Of a DNA stretch of 64,000 nucleotides, positions 1-7,523 are shown piece after piece. Position 1 is the stretch's first letter. Each line of letters begins with the position of its first letter. The notes under the pieces were generated by a model. It saw only the letters and a list, made by a program, of their open reading frames with translations. It made no database searches and was not told the origin of the DNA. The stretch spans positions 6,971,501 to 7,035,500 of the forward strand of contig NZ_CP109009.1 in the NCBI RefSeq assembly GCF_036226685.1, in the 5' to 3' direction. Source of the DNA: Streptomyces sp. NBC_00690. Lineage in GTDB: Bacteria > Actinomycetota > Actinomycetes > Streptomycetales > Streptomycetaceae. The position numbers were made by a program, and so were the translations under genes.

Positions 1-465
1 GGCATGGGCGATGTCGCCGATCCTCCGGCCGACCACGGCCGCCGCGATGCCGGCCTCCAGCGCCGCCTCGACCGTCTCGATGAGCCGGAGGTCCTCGGGC
101 CTGGCGCGGCCCACGGTGAAGCTCACCGCCGAGTCACCCACCCAGCCGGCGAGAATCGCGCCGCAGTCCAGACTCAGCAGATCGCCGTCGCCCAGTCGGT
201 AGTCGTCCGGGATGCCGTGCACGATCGTGTCGTTGACCGATGCGCACACGACGGCCGGAAAGGGAACGGGGGCCCACGAGGGGTGATAGCCGAGGAAGGG
301 CGATCGGGCCCCTGCCTCGGTGAGAACGGCCCGCGCTGCCGCATCCACGTCCCGCAGGGTCGCTCCTACGGTCGCGACTTCACGGGCCGCCGTCAGTGCA
401 CCGGCAACGACCCTGCCGGCCTCACGCATCGCTTCGATCGACTGATCGGTTTTGATCTCAACCAT
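1..465 (-). CDS. map: Type I methionine aminopeptidase, N-terminal part (cut by window edge)
   Basis: Cytosolic metallopeptidase that removes the initiator Met from nascent proteins. The frame runs leftward off the window, so only the N-terminal 155 codons are present. Visible family marks are the pocket His in NDTIVHGIPDD and the first metal-ligand aspartates in LDCGA and GWVGDSA. I chose the ATG whose complement is at 463-465. A TATAGT-like -10 (minus strand, 478-473) lies only 7 nt upstream, so the mRNA would be leaderless. The gene is divergent from the XRE regulator at 521 and shares with it a short control region of repeated half-sites, which suggests the regulator controls it. Streptomyces often carry more than one map paralogue; the fragment does not show which this is. 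Confidence 0.9.
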   Translation of the reverse strand, partial: MVEIKTDQSIEAMREAGRVVAGALTAAREVATVGATLRDVDAAARAVLTEAGARSPFLGYHPSWAPVPFPAVVCASVNDTIVHGIPDDYRLGDGDLLSLDCGAILAGWVGDSAVSFTVGRARPEDLRLIETVEAALEAGIAAAVVGRRIGDIAHA

Positions 466-472
466 GCCAATT

Positions 473-514
473 ACTATACCGGTCCTGGCGGTATTCCAAT
501 ACCGGCATTAGAAT
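473..514. promoter_or_regulatory. Divergent leaderless promoters with repeated ATACCG half-sites
   Basis: Between map and the XRE gene there are three alternating half-sites: ATACCG at 476-481, CGGTAT at 489-494 and ATACCG at 499-504. The last two form a palindrome with 7-nt arms (489-495 and 498-504). A -10-like TAGAAT at 509-514 stands 6 nt before the XRE ATG, and TATAGT (minus, 478-473) stands 7 nt before the map ATG, so both transcripts look leaderless. The half-sites overlap both promoters, the usual arrangement for an autoregulating HTH repressor. Sites seen; function inferred. Confidence 0.55.
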
Positions 515-520
515 AACGCC

Positions 521-775
521 ATGGTTCGTACCCCCCTCACCCCGGAAGAGCGCGAACGCGGCGAGCGCCTCGGTCGCATGCTGCGTACGGCGCGCGGCGA
601 GCGCAGCATGGTCGAGGTCGCGCTGGTCGCCGGGATCTCGCCCGAGACCCTTCGCAAGATCGAGACCGGTCGCGCCCCCACCCCGGCGTTCTTCACCGTG
701 GCCGCCCTTGCGTCCGCCCTCGGGCTCTCCATGGACGAGCTGGTGGTCCGCTGTGCTCTGCTGCCCGCAGCCTGA
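521..775 (+). CDS. Small XRE-family helix-turn-helix regulator
   Basis: An 84-residue protein that is almost only a DNA-binding domain. Residues about 14-70 form a Cro/C1-type HTH: RLGRMLRTARG, then MVEVALVAGISPETLRKIE as the helix-turn-helix, followed by a two-helix tail (FFTVAALASALGLSMDEL). No ligand-binding domain is present. The ATG at 521 follows a TAGAAT -10 element so closely that the transcript should begin at or next to the start codon. The divergent neighbour is map, and palindromic half-sites lie between them, so regulation of itself and map is the simplest reading. The target is inferred, not shown. Confidence 0.85.
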   Translation: MVRTPLTPEERERGERLGRMLRTARGERSMVEVALVAGISPETLRKIETGRAPTPAFFTVAALASALGLSMDELVVRCALLPAA

Positions 776-795
776 GCGTGCCCTAGGCTCGTCCC

Positions 796-1176
796 GTGAC
801 CGCCGCTGACTTCGCCTCTGCCCGCTATCTGAGCGTGACCACCTTCCGCAAGAACGGGACCGGGGTCGCCACGCCCGTGTGGTTCGCCGAGGACGGCGGA
901 AAGCTCTACGCCTGGACCCGCACCGATTCCTACAAGGTCAAGCGGCTGCGCAACGACTCCCGGGTCGTGGTCTCCGTCTGTGACGCCCGAGGGCGGATCG
1001 CCGAAGGCGCCCCCGCCGCGGAGGGCACGGCCGAACTGCTGGACACGGAGGGCACGGCACGGGTGCGCTCCCTGCTCGCCCGCAAGTACACCTGGCAGTT
1101 CTGGCTCGTCGACTGGCCGGCGATGGTGGCTCGGCGTGGCAAGCGTCCCCACACGGGCATCGTGGTGACGCTCTGA
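796..1176 (+). CDS. PPOX-class F420-dependent enzyme (split beta-barrel flavoprotein)
   Basis: A 126-residue single-domain protein of the pyridoxamine-5-phosphate-oxidase-like fold. The N-terminal ARYLSVTTFRKNGTGVATPVWF is followed by KLYAWTRTDSYKVKRLRNDSRV, the layout of the short actinobacterial PPOX F420 proteins (strands 1-3, then the phosphate/F420-binding K-V-K-R-L-R-N stretch). Members bind deazaflavin F420 or FMN and reduce diverse enones or tetrapyrroles; the substrate here is unknown. Start is GTG at 796, 20 nt after the XRE stop, so it is probably cotranscribed with the regulator. A hairpin terminator follows at 1236-1259. Confidence 0.85.
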   Translation: MTAADFASARYLSVTTFRKNGTGVATPVWFAEDGGKLYAWTRTDSYKVKRLRNDSRVVVSVCDARGRIAEGAPAAEGTAELLDTEGTARVRSLLARKYTWQFWLVDWPAMVARRGKRPHTGIVVTL

Positions 1177-1235
1177 CCGAAGGCTTCCGGGCTGGCGCGC
1201 GGTGCGTCGTGGCTGTCGCTACCCTCCGCCCGGTC

Positions 1236-1259
1236 GACCGCCGATGCTCCTCGGCGGTC
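1236..1259 (+). terminator. Hairpin terminator after the PPOX gene
   Basis: Perfect 9-bp stem, GACCGCCGA at 1236-1244 and TCGGCGGTC at 1251-1259, with a 6-nt loop and CTTCC after it. It separates the XRE/PPOX unit from the pyrimidine-degradation genes. No U-tract, which is common for Streptomyces terminators. Confidence 0.6.
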
Positions 1260-1540
1260 CTTCCCCGGTTACTTCACCGACTCGTCCAGTCGACCCGTGA
1301 GCGGTCATTTCCGGCCCCTGTCGCTGTCCTGACGGTGTATCCGGGTGCAGGTGGGGCCGGTTGGGTCAGTGGTGAGCCCTGTTGTTGCTGGGCTCGTCCT
1401 CCGCTCGGGTGAAACAAGATCGATTCTGCGGGTTGACTCCGATGGTCTTGCCCCGATGTGTGACGGGGCTTACGTTCTCCCTCTACGTACCGTGTCTACG
1501 TGCGTAGAGGCTCGCTGACGCCCGGCCGAAGGAGCAGCCC
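1260..1540 (+). promoter_or_regulatory. Leader of the pyrimidine-degradation genes with inverted repeat
   Basis: No gene is supported in the 364 bp between the PPOX and nitrilase genes. Near its end an inverted repeat has 8-nt arms CCTCTACG (1480-1487) and CGTAGAGG (1503-1510) around a spacer that itself repeats CTACGT, a candidate operator. A TTGACT hexamer at 1433-1438 could be a -35 box but lacks a convincing -10. An AAGGAG Shine-Dalgarno precedes the nitrilase ATG. Confidence 0.4.
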
Positions 1541-2383
1541 ATGGCCAATGTCGTACGCGCCGCACTGGTCCAGGCGACCTGGACAGGCGACACCGAATCC
1601 ATGATTGCCAAACACGAGGAACATGCCCGTGAGGCGGCCCGGCAGGGCGCCCGGGTGATCGGATTCCAGGAAGTCTTCAACGCCCCCTACTTCTGCCAGG
1701 TGCAGGACTCCGAGCACTACCGCTGGGCCGAGCCCGTCCCGGACGGTCCCACCGTCCGACGGATGCAGGAACTGGCCCGCGAGACCGGGATGGTGATCGT
1801 CGTCCCCGTCTTCGAGGTCGAGGGTGCCGGGTTCTACTACAACACCGCGGCCGTGATCGACGCCGACGGCACCTATCTGGGGAAGTACCGCAAGCACCAC
1901 ATCCCCCAGGTCAAGGGCTTCTGGGAGAAGTTCTACTTCCGTCCAGGCAATGCCGGCTGGCCCGTGTTCGAGACCGCGGTCGGCCGGGTCGGCGTCTACA
2001 TCTGCTACGACCGCCACTTCCCCGAGGGCTGGCGGCAACTCGGCCTCAACGGTGCCCAACTGGTGTACAACCCCTCCGCCACCTCCCGGGGGCTGTCCGC
2101 CTACCTGTGGCAGTTGGAACAGCCCGCCGCAGCCGTCGCCAATGAGTACTTCGTCGCCGCCATCAACCGCGTCGGCCAAGAGGAGTACGGCGACAACGAC
2201 TTCTACGGCACCAGCTACTTCGTCGATCCCCGCGGCCAGTTCGTCGGAGACCCGGCCAGCGACGACACGGAACAACTCCTCGTCCGCGACCTCGACTTCG
2301 ACCTGATCGACACCGTCCGCCAGCAGTGGGCGTTCTACCGGGATCGCCGACCCGACGCCTACGAAGGGCTGGTGCAGCCGTGA
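1541..2383 (+). CDS. Nitrilase-superfamily amidohydrolase, probable beta-ureidopropionase
   Basis: A 280-residue cytosolic C-N hydrolase. The Glu-Lys-Cys triad is intact: Glu44 in GFQEVF, Lys118 in GKYRKHHIP and Cys155 in VYICYDRHFPEG. The C-terminal half carries the YNPSATS and EYFVAAINRVG stretches of the beta-alanine synthase / N-carbamoylputrescine amidase branch. The ATG follows a good AAGGAG. Its stop overlaps the start of a class III aminotransferase (GTGA) and a dihydropyrimidinase gene follows. This context fits hydrolysis of N-carbamoyl-beta-alanine, the last hydrolytic step of reductive uracil/thymine breakdown. N-carbamoylputrescine amidase is the main alternative. Confidence 0.88.
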   Translation: MANVVRAALVQATWTGDTESMIAKHEEHAREAARQGARVIGFQEVFNAPYFCQVQDSEHYRWAEPVPDGPTVRRMQELARETGMVIVVPVFEVEGAGFYYNTAAVIDADGTYLGKYRKHHIPQVKGFWEKFYFRPGNAGWPVFETAVGRVGVYICYDRHFPEGWRQLGLNGAQLVYNPSATSRGLSAYLWQLEQPAAAVANEYFVAAINRVGQEEYGDNDFYGTSYFVDPRGQFVGDPASDDTEQLLVRDLDFDLIDTVRQQWAFYRDRRPDAYEGLVQP

Positions 2384-3660
2384 CCCTCCACGACCGACAC
2401 CGTGCCGTCATCCCCGACTGGGTGGCCCTCTACTACCAACAGCCCCTCGAACTCACCCACGGCGAGGGTCGATACGTCTGGGACGCCGACGGAAATCGCT
2501 ACCTCGACTTCTTCGGCGGCATCCTCACCACGATGACCGCCCACGCCCTGCCCGAGGTCACCAAGGCGGTGGCCGAACAGGCGGCGCGGATCATCCACTC
2601 CTCCACGCTCTACCTCAATCGGCCCATGATCGAACTGGCCGAACGCATCGCCGCACTGTCCGGCATCCCCGACGCGCGGGTCTTCTTCACCACATCGGGC
2701 ACCGAAGCCAACGACACCGCCCTGTTGCTCGCCACCGCCTACCGCCGCTCCAACCAGGTGCTGGCCATGCGCAACAGCTACCACGGCCGTTCGTTCTCCG
2801 CGGTCTCCCTCACCGGCAACCGCGCCTGGACCACCACCACGCTCTCCCCGATCCAACCGCTGTACGTCCATGGGGGAGTGCGCACCCGGGGCCCCTACGC
2901 CGAACTGTCGGACGAACGGTTCATCCGTGCGTGTGTCGCAGATCTGGAAGACCTCCTCGGCCACACCCGCGACGTGGCGGCGCTGATCGCCGAGCCCATC
3001 CAGGGCGTCGGCGGCTTCACCTCACCGCCGGACGGCCTCTACGCGGCCTTCCGCGAGGTCCTCGACCGCCACGGCATCCTCTGGATCGCCGACGAGGTGC
3101 AGACCGGCTGGGGGCGAACCGGAGACCACTTCTGGGGATGGCAGGCGCACGCGGAGAACGGGCCGCCGGACATCCTCACCTTCGCCAAGGGCATCGGCAA
3201 CGGCATGTCGATCGGCGGAGTCGTCGCCCCCGCGGCCATCATGAACTCCCTCGACGCCAACTCCATTTCCACCTTCGGCGGTTCCCCCGTCACCATGGCC
3301 GCGGGCAACGCCAACCTCAACCATCTGCTGGAGCACGACCTCCAGGGCAATGCCCGCCGGGTCGGCGGGCTGCTGATCGAACGGCTGAGGGCGGTCAGCG
3401 CCCAGGTGCCCGCGGTACGGGAAGTACGCGGCCGAGGGCTCATGATCGGGATCGAGTTGGTCAAACCCGGTACCGACGAGGCGTACCCCGAGGCTGCCTC
3501 CCGGGTGTTGGAGGCGGCGCGCGAGAGCGGGCTCCTGATCGGCAAGGGCGGCGGACACAACACCAGCGCGCTCCGGATCGCCCCACCGCTCTCGCTGACC
3601 ATCGCGGAAGCGGAAGAGGGCGCCGCGATCATGGGGCACGCCCTGCGCGCCGCTGCCTAG
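2380..3660 (+). CDS. Class III (omega) aminotransferase, probable beta-alanine transaminase
   Basis: A 426-residue PLP enzyme. The cofactor Lys270 lies in LTFAKGIGNGM, the phosphate-cup motif is TSGTEANDTAL and the Asp that contacts the PLP ring nitrogen is in IADEVQTGWGRTG. I place the start at GTG 2380, which overlaps the preceding TGA (GTGA) and keeps the conserved N-terminal HDRHRAVIPDW; a longer frame upstream has no support. Translational coupling to the amidohydrolase suggests it transaminates that enzyme's beta-alanine or 3-aminoisobutyrate product to a semialdehyde. Alanine-glyoxylate-type activity is also known in this subgroup. Confidence 0.9.
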   Translation: MTLHDRHRAVIPDWVALYYQQPLELTHGEGRYVWDADGNRYLDFFGGILTTMTAHALPEVTKAVAEQAARIIHSSTLYLNRPMIELAERIAALSGIPDARVFFTTSGTEANDTALLLATAYRRSNQVLAMRNSYHGRSFSAVSLTGNRAWTTTTLSPIQPLYVHGGVRTRGPYAELSDERFIRACVADLEDLLGHTRDVAALIAEPIQGVGGFTSPPDGLYAAFREVLDRHGILWIADEVQTGWGRTGDHFWGWQAHAENGPPDILTFAKGIGNGMSIGGVVAPAAIMNSLDANSISTFGGSPVTMAAGNANLNHLLEHDLQGNARRVGGLLIERLRAVSAQVPAVREVRGRGLMIGIELVKPGTDEAYPEAASRVLEAARESGLLIGKGGGHNTSALRIAPPLSLTIAEAEEGAAIMGHALRAAA

Positions 3661-3716
3661 GACGACGATCGGCGACGGGCCTGAGCAAGGCGGCCCGAGA
3701 GTGTCCTGTCCGGTCC

Positions 3717-3739
3717 GGGCCCTGCGGTGCGCAGGGCCC
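3717..3739 (+). terminator. Hairpin between aminotransferase and dihydropyrimidinase genes
   Basis: Perfect 10-bp stem GGGCCCTGCG (3717-3726) / CGCAGGGCCC (3730-3739) with a 3-nt loop, in the 223-bp gap before the hydantoinase-type gene. It could terminate or attenuate the upstream pair. The genes on both sides belong to one pathway, so partial read-through is plausible. Confidence 0.5.
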
Positions 3740-3883
3740 CAGCGAGCCGTCCGCCCCGTGCCGACACTCCGCACCGACACCCCGACCGACGGCAGGCGCC
3801 CGTCGGACGCACTCCGGGAGACGGCACACCGGGAGCGGGCCACGCATCGACCACGTACCCACCAGTAGGGAGCGCAGCAGCAC

Positions 3884-5290
3884 ATGAGCAGCACTCGCAC
3901 TCTCATCCGCGGCGGTCTCGTCATCACCGCGGCGGACGAGGTCCACGCCGACGTACTGATCGAGGACGGTCGGATCGTCGCACTCGCCGCACACGGCTCT
4001 GCCGTCGCCGAGTCCTGGACCGCCGAACGCACGATCGACGCGGCCAACCGCTACGTCATCCCCGGCGGTGTCGACGCCCATACCCACATGGAGCTTCCCT
4101 TCGGCGGCACCTTCGCCTCCGACACCTTCGAAACCGGCACCCGGGCCGCCGCCTGGGGAGGTACCACCACCATCATCGACTTCGCCGTGCAGTCCGTCGG
4201 ACACCAACTGCGCGAAGGGCTCGACGCCTGGTACGCCAAGGCCGACGGCAACTGTGCCATCGACTACGGCTTCCACATGATCCTCTCCGACGTCAATGAG
4301 TCATCACTGCGCGAGATGGACCGGCTGGTACAGGAGGGGGTCACCTCCTTCAAACTGTTCATGGCCTACCCCGGCGTCTTCTACAGCGACGACGGCCAGA
4401 TCCTGCGCGCCATGCAGCAGTCCGCCGACAACGGCGGACTGATCATGATGCACGCCGAGAACGGCATCGCCATCGACGTCCTCGTGGAGCAGGCCCTCGC
4501 GGCAGGACGCACCGACCCCCGGTACCACGGTGAGGTCCGCAAGGCCCTGCTGGAGGCCGAGGCTACCCATCGCGCCATCCAACTCGCCAGGGTCGCCGGT
4601 GCACCGCTGTACGTCGTCCACGTATCGGCCGAGGAAGCCCTCGCCGAAATCGCCGTCGCCCGTGACAAGGGCCTGAACGTGTTCGGCGAGACCTGTCCGC
4701 AGTACCTCTTCCTCTCCACCGACAACCTTGCCGAACCGGACTTCGAAGGCGCGAAGTACGTGTGCAGCACACCGCTGCGCCCCCGGGAACACCAGACGGC
4801 GCTCTGGCGCGGGCTGCGCACGAACGACCTCCAGGTCGTCTCCACCGACCACTGCCCGTTCTGCTTCACCGGCCAGAAGGAGTTGGGACGCGACGACTTC
4901 TCGAAGATCCCCAACGGGCTGCCTGGCGTGGAGAACCGGATGGACCTCCTCCATCAGGCCGTGCTCGACGGACACATCACTCGCCGCCGCTGGATCGAGA
5001 TCGCCTGCGCGACGCCGGCCAGGATGTTCGGCCTCTACCCCAAGAAGGGCACCATCGCGCCGGGGGCCGACGCGGACGTCGTCATCTACGACCCGCGACA
5101 GCAGCAGACGCTCTCGGCCGAGACCCACCACATGAACGTCGACTACTCCGCGTACGAGGGCAGGAACATCACCGGCCAGGTGGAGACCGTGCTCTCGCGC
5201 GGAGAGGTGGTCATCGACCGGCGCGAGTTCACCGGCCGCGCCGGGCACGGCCAGTACGTCCCGCGGGGCACCTGCCAGTACCTCGGCTGA
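3884..5290 (+). CDS. hydA: Dihydropyrimidinase (D-hydantoinase)
   Basis: A 468-residue amidohydrolase-superfamily enzyme that opens dihydrouracil, dihydrothymine or 5-substituted hydantoins to N-carbamoyl amino acids. Metal ligands are visible in order: HTH in GGVDAHTHMEL, the carboxylated Lys in SFKLFMAYPG, His in MHAENG, His in YVVHVSAEEA, and Asp in STDHCPF. The ring-fitting C-terminal NVDYSAYEG matches dihydropyrimidinases. It supplies the substrate of the upstream beta-ureidopropionase-like enzyme, so the four-gene run covers ring opening to transamination. The first, reductive enzyme is not in the window. Confidence 0.93.
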   Translation: MSSTRTLIRGGLVITAADEVHADVLIEDGRIVALAAHGSAVAESWTAERTIDAANRYVIPGGVDAHTHMELPFGGTFASDTFETGTRAAAWGGTTTIIDFAVQSVGHQLREGLDAWYAKADGNCAIDYGFHMILSDVNESSLREMDRLVQEGVTSFKLFMAYPGVFYSDDGQILRAMQQSADNGGLIMMHAENGIAIDVLVEQALAAGRTDPRYHGEVRKALLEAEATHRAIQLARVAGAPLYVVHVSAEEALAEIAVARDKGLNVFGETCPQYLFLSTDNLAEPDFEGAKYVCSTPLRPREHQTALWRGLRTNDLQVVSTDHCPFCFTGQKELGRDDFSKIPNGLPGVENRMDLLHQAVLDGHITRRRWIEIACATPARMFGLYPKKGTIAPGADADVVIYDPRQQQTLSAETHHMNVDYSAYEGRNITGQVETVLSRGEVVIDRREFTGRAGHGQYVPRGTCQYLG

Positions 5291-5355
5291 TCGCCGCCCG
5301 ATCGGCCACCCCAGCCACGGACCGCGAGCACCGCGGAGCAAGGAGCCCTCGACAC

Positions 5356-6357
5356 ATGGACTTCGGACTCGTCCTCCAGACGGACCCGCCGGCATCGGCC
5401 GTCGTCGAGCTGATGCAGCGCGCGGAGCGCCAGGGGTTTACCCACGGCTGGACGTTCGACTCGGCAGTGCTCTGGCAGGAGCCCTTCGTCATCTACAGCC
5501 GCATCCTGGAGCACACCCAACGCCTGGTCGTCGGCCCCATGGTGACCAACCCCGGCACCAGGACCTGGGAGGTCACCGCCTCCACCTTCGCCACGCTCAA
5601 CGACATGTACGGTCAGCGCACGGTCTGCGGCATCGGGCGCGGTGACTCGGCGATGCGGGTGGCGGGACGCAAGCCCAACACCCTGGCCCGCCTCGGCGAA
5701 GCGATCGACGCCATTCGCGATCTCGCCGAGGGACGTGAGGCGGAGGTCGATGGACAGCCGTTGCGAATCCCCTGGGTGAAGGACGGCAAGCTGCCCGTCT
5801 GGATGGCGGCGTACGGGCCGAAGGCGCTCGCACTCGCCGGGCAGAAGGCCGACGGCTTCATCCTGCAACTCGCCGATCCGTATCTGACGGAGTGGATGGT
5901 GAAGGCGGTGCGTGCGGCAGCCGCCGAGGCGGGGCGCGACCCGGCGTCCATCAAGGTCTGCGTCGCGGCTCCTGCGTACGTCGGCGACGATCTGGCGCAC
6001 GCCCGTGAACAGTGCCGCTGGTTCGGCGGGATGGTCGGCAACCACGTGGCGGACCTGGTGTCCCGCTACGGTGAGCACTCCGATGTGATCCCGGAGGCCC
6101 TGACCGCGTACATCAGGGAGCGGCACGGCTACGACTACAGCCACCACGGTCGCGCCGGCAACCCGTCCACGGACTTCGTCCCCGACGAGATCGTGGACCG
6201 CTTCTGTCTGCTCGGTCCCGCGGAGGCGCACATCGAGAAGCTGAGGGTCCTGCGGGATTTGGGCGTCGACCAGTTCGCCGTGTACAACATGCACGACGCG
6301 AAGGAAGCCACGATCGACGCCTATGGCGCGCAGGTCATTCCCGCACTCAACGGCTGA
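5356..6357 (+). CDS. LLM-class F420-dependent oxidoreductase of the hydantoinase neighbourhood
   Basis: A 333-residue luciferase-like TIM barrel. It opens with MDFGLVLQTDPPAS and has GRGDSAMRVAGRKP and VWMAAYGPKALALAGQKADG, stretches typical of actinobacterial F420-dependent LLM enzymes found beside dihydropyrimidinase genes. Start is the ATG at 5356 after AAGGAG, 65 nt downstream of hydA. The direct role is unknown. Inference from position: it could be a redox step on a pyrimidine or on the semialdehyde product. No membrane or signal segments. Confidence 0.85.
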   Translation: MDFGLVLQTDPPASAVVELMQRAERQGFTHGWTFDSAVLWQEPFVIYSRILEHTQRLVVGPMVTNPGTRTWEVTASTFATLNDMYGQRTVCGIGRGDSAMRVAGRKPNTLARLGEAIDAIRDLAEGREAEVDGQPLRIPWVKDGKLPVWMAAYGPKALALAGQKADGFILQLADPYLTEWMVKAVRAAAAEAGRDPASIKVCVAAPAYVGDDLAHAREQCRWFGGMVGNHVADLVSRYGEHSDVIPEALTAYIRERHGYDYSHHGRAGNPSTDFVPDEIVDRFCLLGPAEAHIEKLRVLRDLGVDQFAVYNMHDAKEATIDAYGAQVIPALNG

Positions 6358-6457
6358 TCCTCCCGGGCGTAGCACCGCCGGTGGGCGTACCCTTCCCCGC
6401 GGTCGCTCCGCCCGGCAGCAGTGACGGGTGGGCCGAGCACCGTGTGCGGCGGTGGAC

Positions 6458-6931
6458 TCACCAGACGGGCCGCAGTGGCGGGATCGACTCCCCGGCGAGC
6501 GTCCGGATGATGGCTGCGAGCTCGGCGCGCGGAACCTCCAGGCCGACCTCGTGGAGCTGCTTGGTCAACTGGGCCTCCAGTCCGTGCAAGACCCGGCCGG
6601 CGACGGCCAGATGCTCCTTCGCCTTGGTGGTCAGGACGACGAGCTTGCGTCGACCACCCGCGGGGTGCGGTTGGCGTTCGACGTACCCCCGCTTCTCCAG
6701 GTCGTCGATGATCTGGCCCGCGGCCTGCTTGGTGACCCCGAGCTGCTCGGCGAGCTCGCTGCTTGTTGCCCCGGGACCCTGAAGCACCTGGAAGACCAGG
6801 CCGTGCATGGGGCGGAGCTCGGCGTATCCGGCTGCGTCCAGGCGGCTCACGAACTCGGAGAGGACCAGCTGGAAGGCCATTCCGAGCAGGAAGGTGATCT
6901 CCGTGGGCTCAAGTGGGTCGTGGGTCTCCAT
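6458..6931 (-). CDS. MarR-family repressor
   Basis: A 157-residue winged-helix regulator: dimerisation helices at both ends, recognition segment TSSELAEQLGVTKQAAGQIID at about 55-75 and wing KRGYVERQPHPAGGRRKL. I chose the internal ATG (METHDP) rather than the upstream ATG (MCQDEP), which leaves the upstream stretch as leader. It is divergent from the cupin gene at 7005. Two near-identical TAAAGnnnCTTTA palindromes lie between them, one on the cupin -10 box, so it probably represses the cupin gene and itself. The MFS pump downstream may share the response to a small phenolic or drug-like ligand (inferred). Confidence 0.88.
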   Translation of the reverse strand: METHDPLEPTEITFLLGMAFQLVLSEFVSRLDAAGYAELRPMHGLVFQVLQGPGATSSELAEQLGVTKQAAGQIIDDLEKRGYVERQPHPAGGRRKLVVLTTKAKEHLAVAGRVLHGLEAQLTKQLHEVGLEVPRAELAAIIRTLAGESIPPLRPVW

Positions 6932-6940
6932 CGGCTCATC

Positions 6941-6992
6941 TTGACACACGCCTATAAAGTGGCTTTACTCACTGCAAGTAAAGAAGCTTTAC
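6941..6992 (+). promoter_or_regulatory. Cupin promoter with two MarR-type operators
   Basis: A canonical -35 TTGACA (6941-6946) is followed after 17 nt by -10 TTTACT (6964-6969). Two palindromes, TAAAG-tgg-CTTTA (6955-6967) and GTAAAG-aag-CTTTAC (6978-6992), are centred 24 bp apart. The first overlaps the -10 box and the second covers the expected start of transcription. Binding of a MarR dimer to each would block transcription. Directly visible; the link to the adjacent MarR gene is inference. Confidence 0.72.
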
Positions 6993-7004
6993 ACAGGAGG
7001 TTCC

Positions 7005-7379
7005 ATGTACGTGGTCAGTGAGACCGAGCAGCGGACGACCACCACGCCCGCCGGATCGATGTTCGGTCTGGCAGGTCCCAGTCAGGGCAGTGCCGAGGTC
7101 AGCACCTGGCGCGTGGAGCTTGAGGCCGATGCGTCTACTCCGGTGCACATCATCGACCGCGAGCAAGTGTGGATGCCCCTGTCGGGCGAGTTCGAGGTCG
7201 AGGTGGACGGCAAGACCGAACAGGTCAAGGCCGGACAGGCGCTGATCCTCTCCGCCGGGGCGGTTCGGCGGCTCACGGCCGTGGGCAGCCCCGCCGAGGC
7301 GTTGGTCGCCATGGTCGTCGGGGGCAAGGCGATGCTGCCGGGCGGCGAGGCCAAGATTCCGCTGCCCTGGGCGGAGTGA
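7005..7379 (+). CDS. Small cupin-domain protein
   Basis: A 124-residue single cupin barrel. The first cupin motif is loose (DASTPVHIIDREQVWMPLSGEFEVEVDG) with one clear His and a Glu; the second has KAGQALILSAG. A full set of metal ligands is not obvious, so it may sequester or bind a ligand rather than catalyse. The ATG follows a strong AGGAGG. The gene is divergent from MarR under a double operator and ends at a strong terminator. An MFS exporter gene follows, a common setting for a xenobiotic-response unit. Confidence 0.8.
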   Translation: MYVVSETEQRTTTTPAGSMFGLAGPSQGSAEVSTWRVELEADASTPVHIIDREQVWMPLSGEFEVEVDGKTEQVKAGQALILSAGAVRRLTAVGSPAEALVAMVVGGKAMLPGGEAKIPLPWAE

Positions 7380-7394
7380 CATCCCTCCCCTGAC

Positions 7395-7435
7395 CGGCCC
7401 GACCAGGCCAACCCCCGATGGATCTGGTCGGGCCG
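7395..7435 (+). terminator. Strong hairpin terminator after the cupin gene
   Basis: Perfect 12-bp stem CGGCCCGACCAG (7395-7406) / CTGGTCGGGCCG (7424-7435), 17-nt loop, then TTCG. It separates the cupin transcript from the MFS gene. Confidence 0.75.
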
Positions 7436-7523
7436 TTCGCTGTCCAGGACCTGTGCTGCTCCCCGAACGCGAGCGCGAAGCCGGGGAAATCCAACATCAA
7501 CCGCAACTCCATCGAGGACAGTT

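Noticed and set aside
1209..1412. 67-codon ORF between the PPOX and nitrilase genes
   Set aside because: It runs through the terminator hairpin at 1236-1259, has no ribosome site and no recognisable product.
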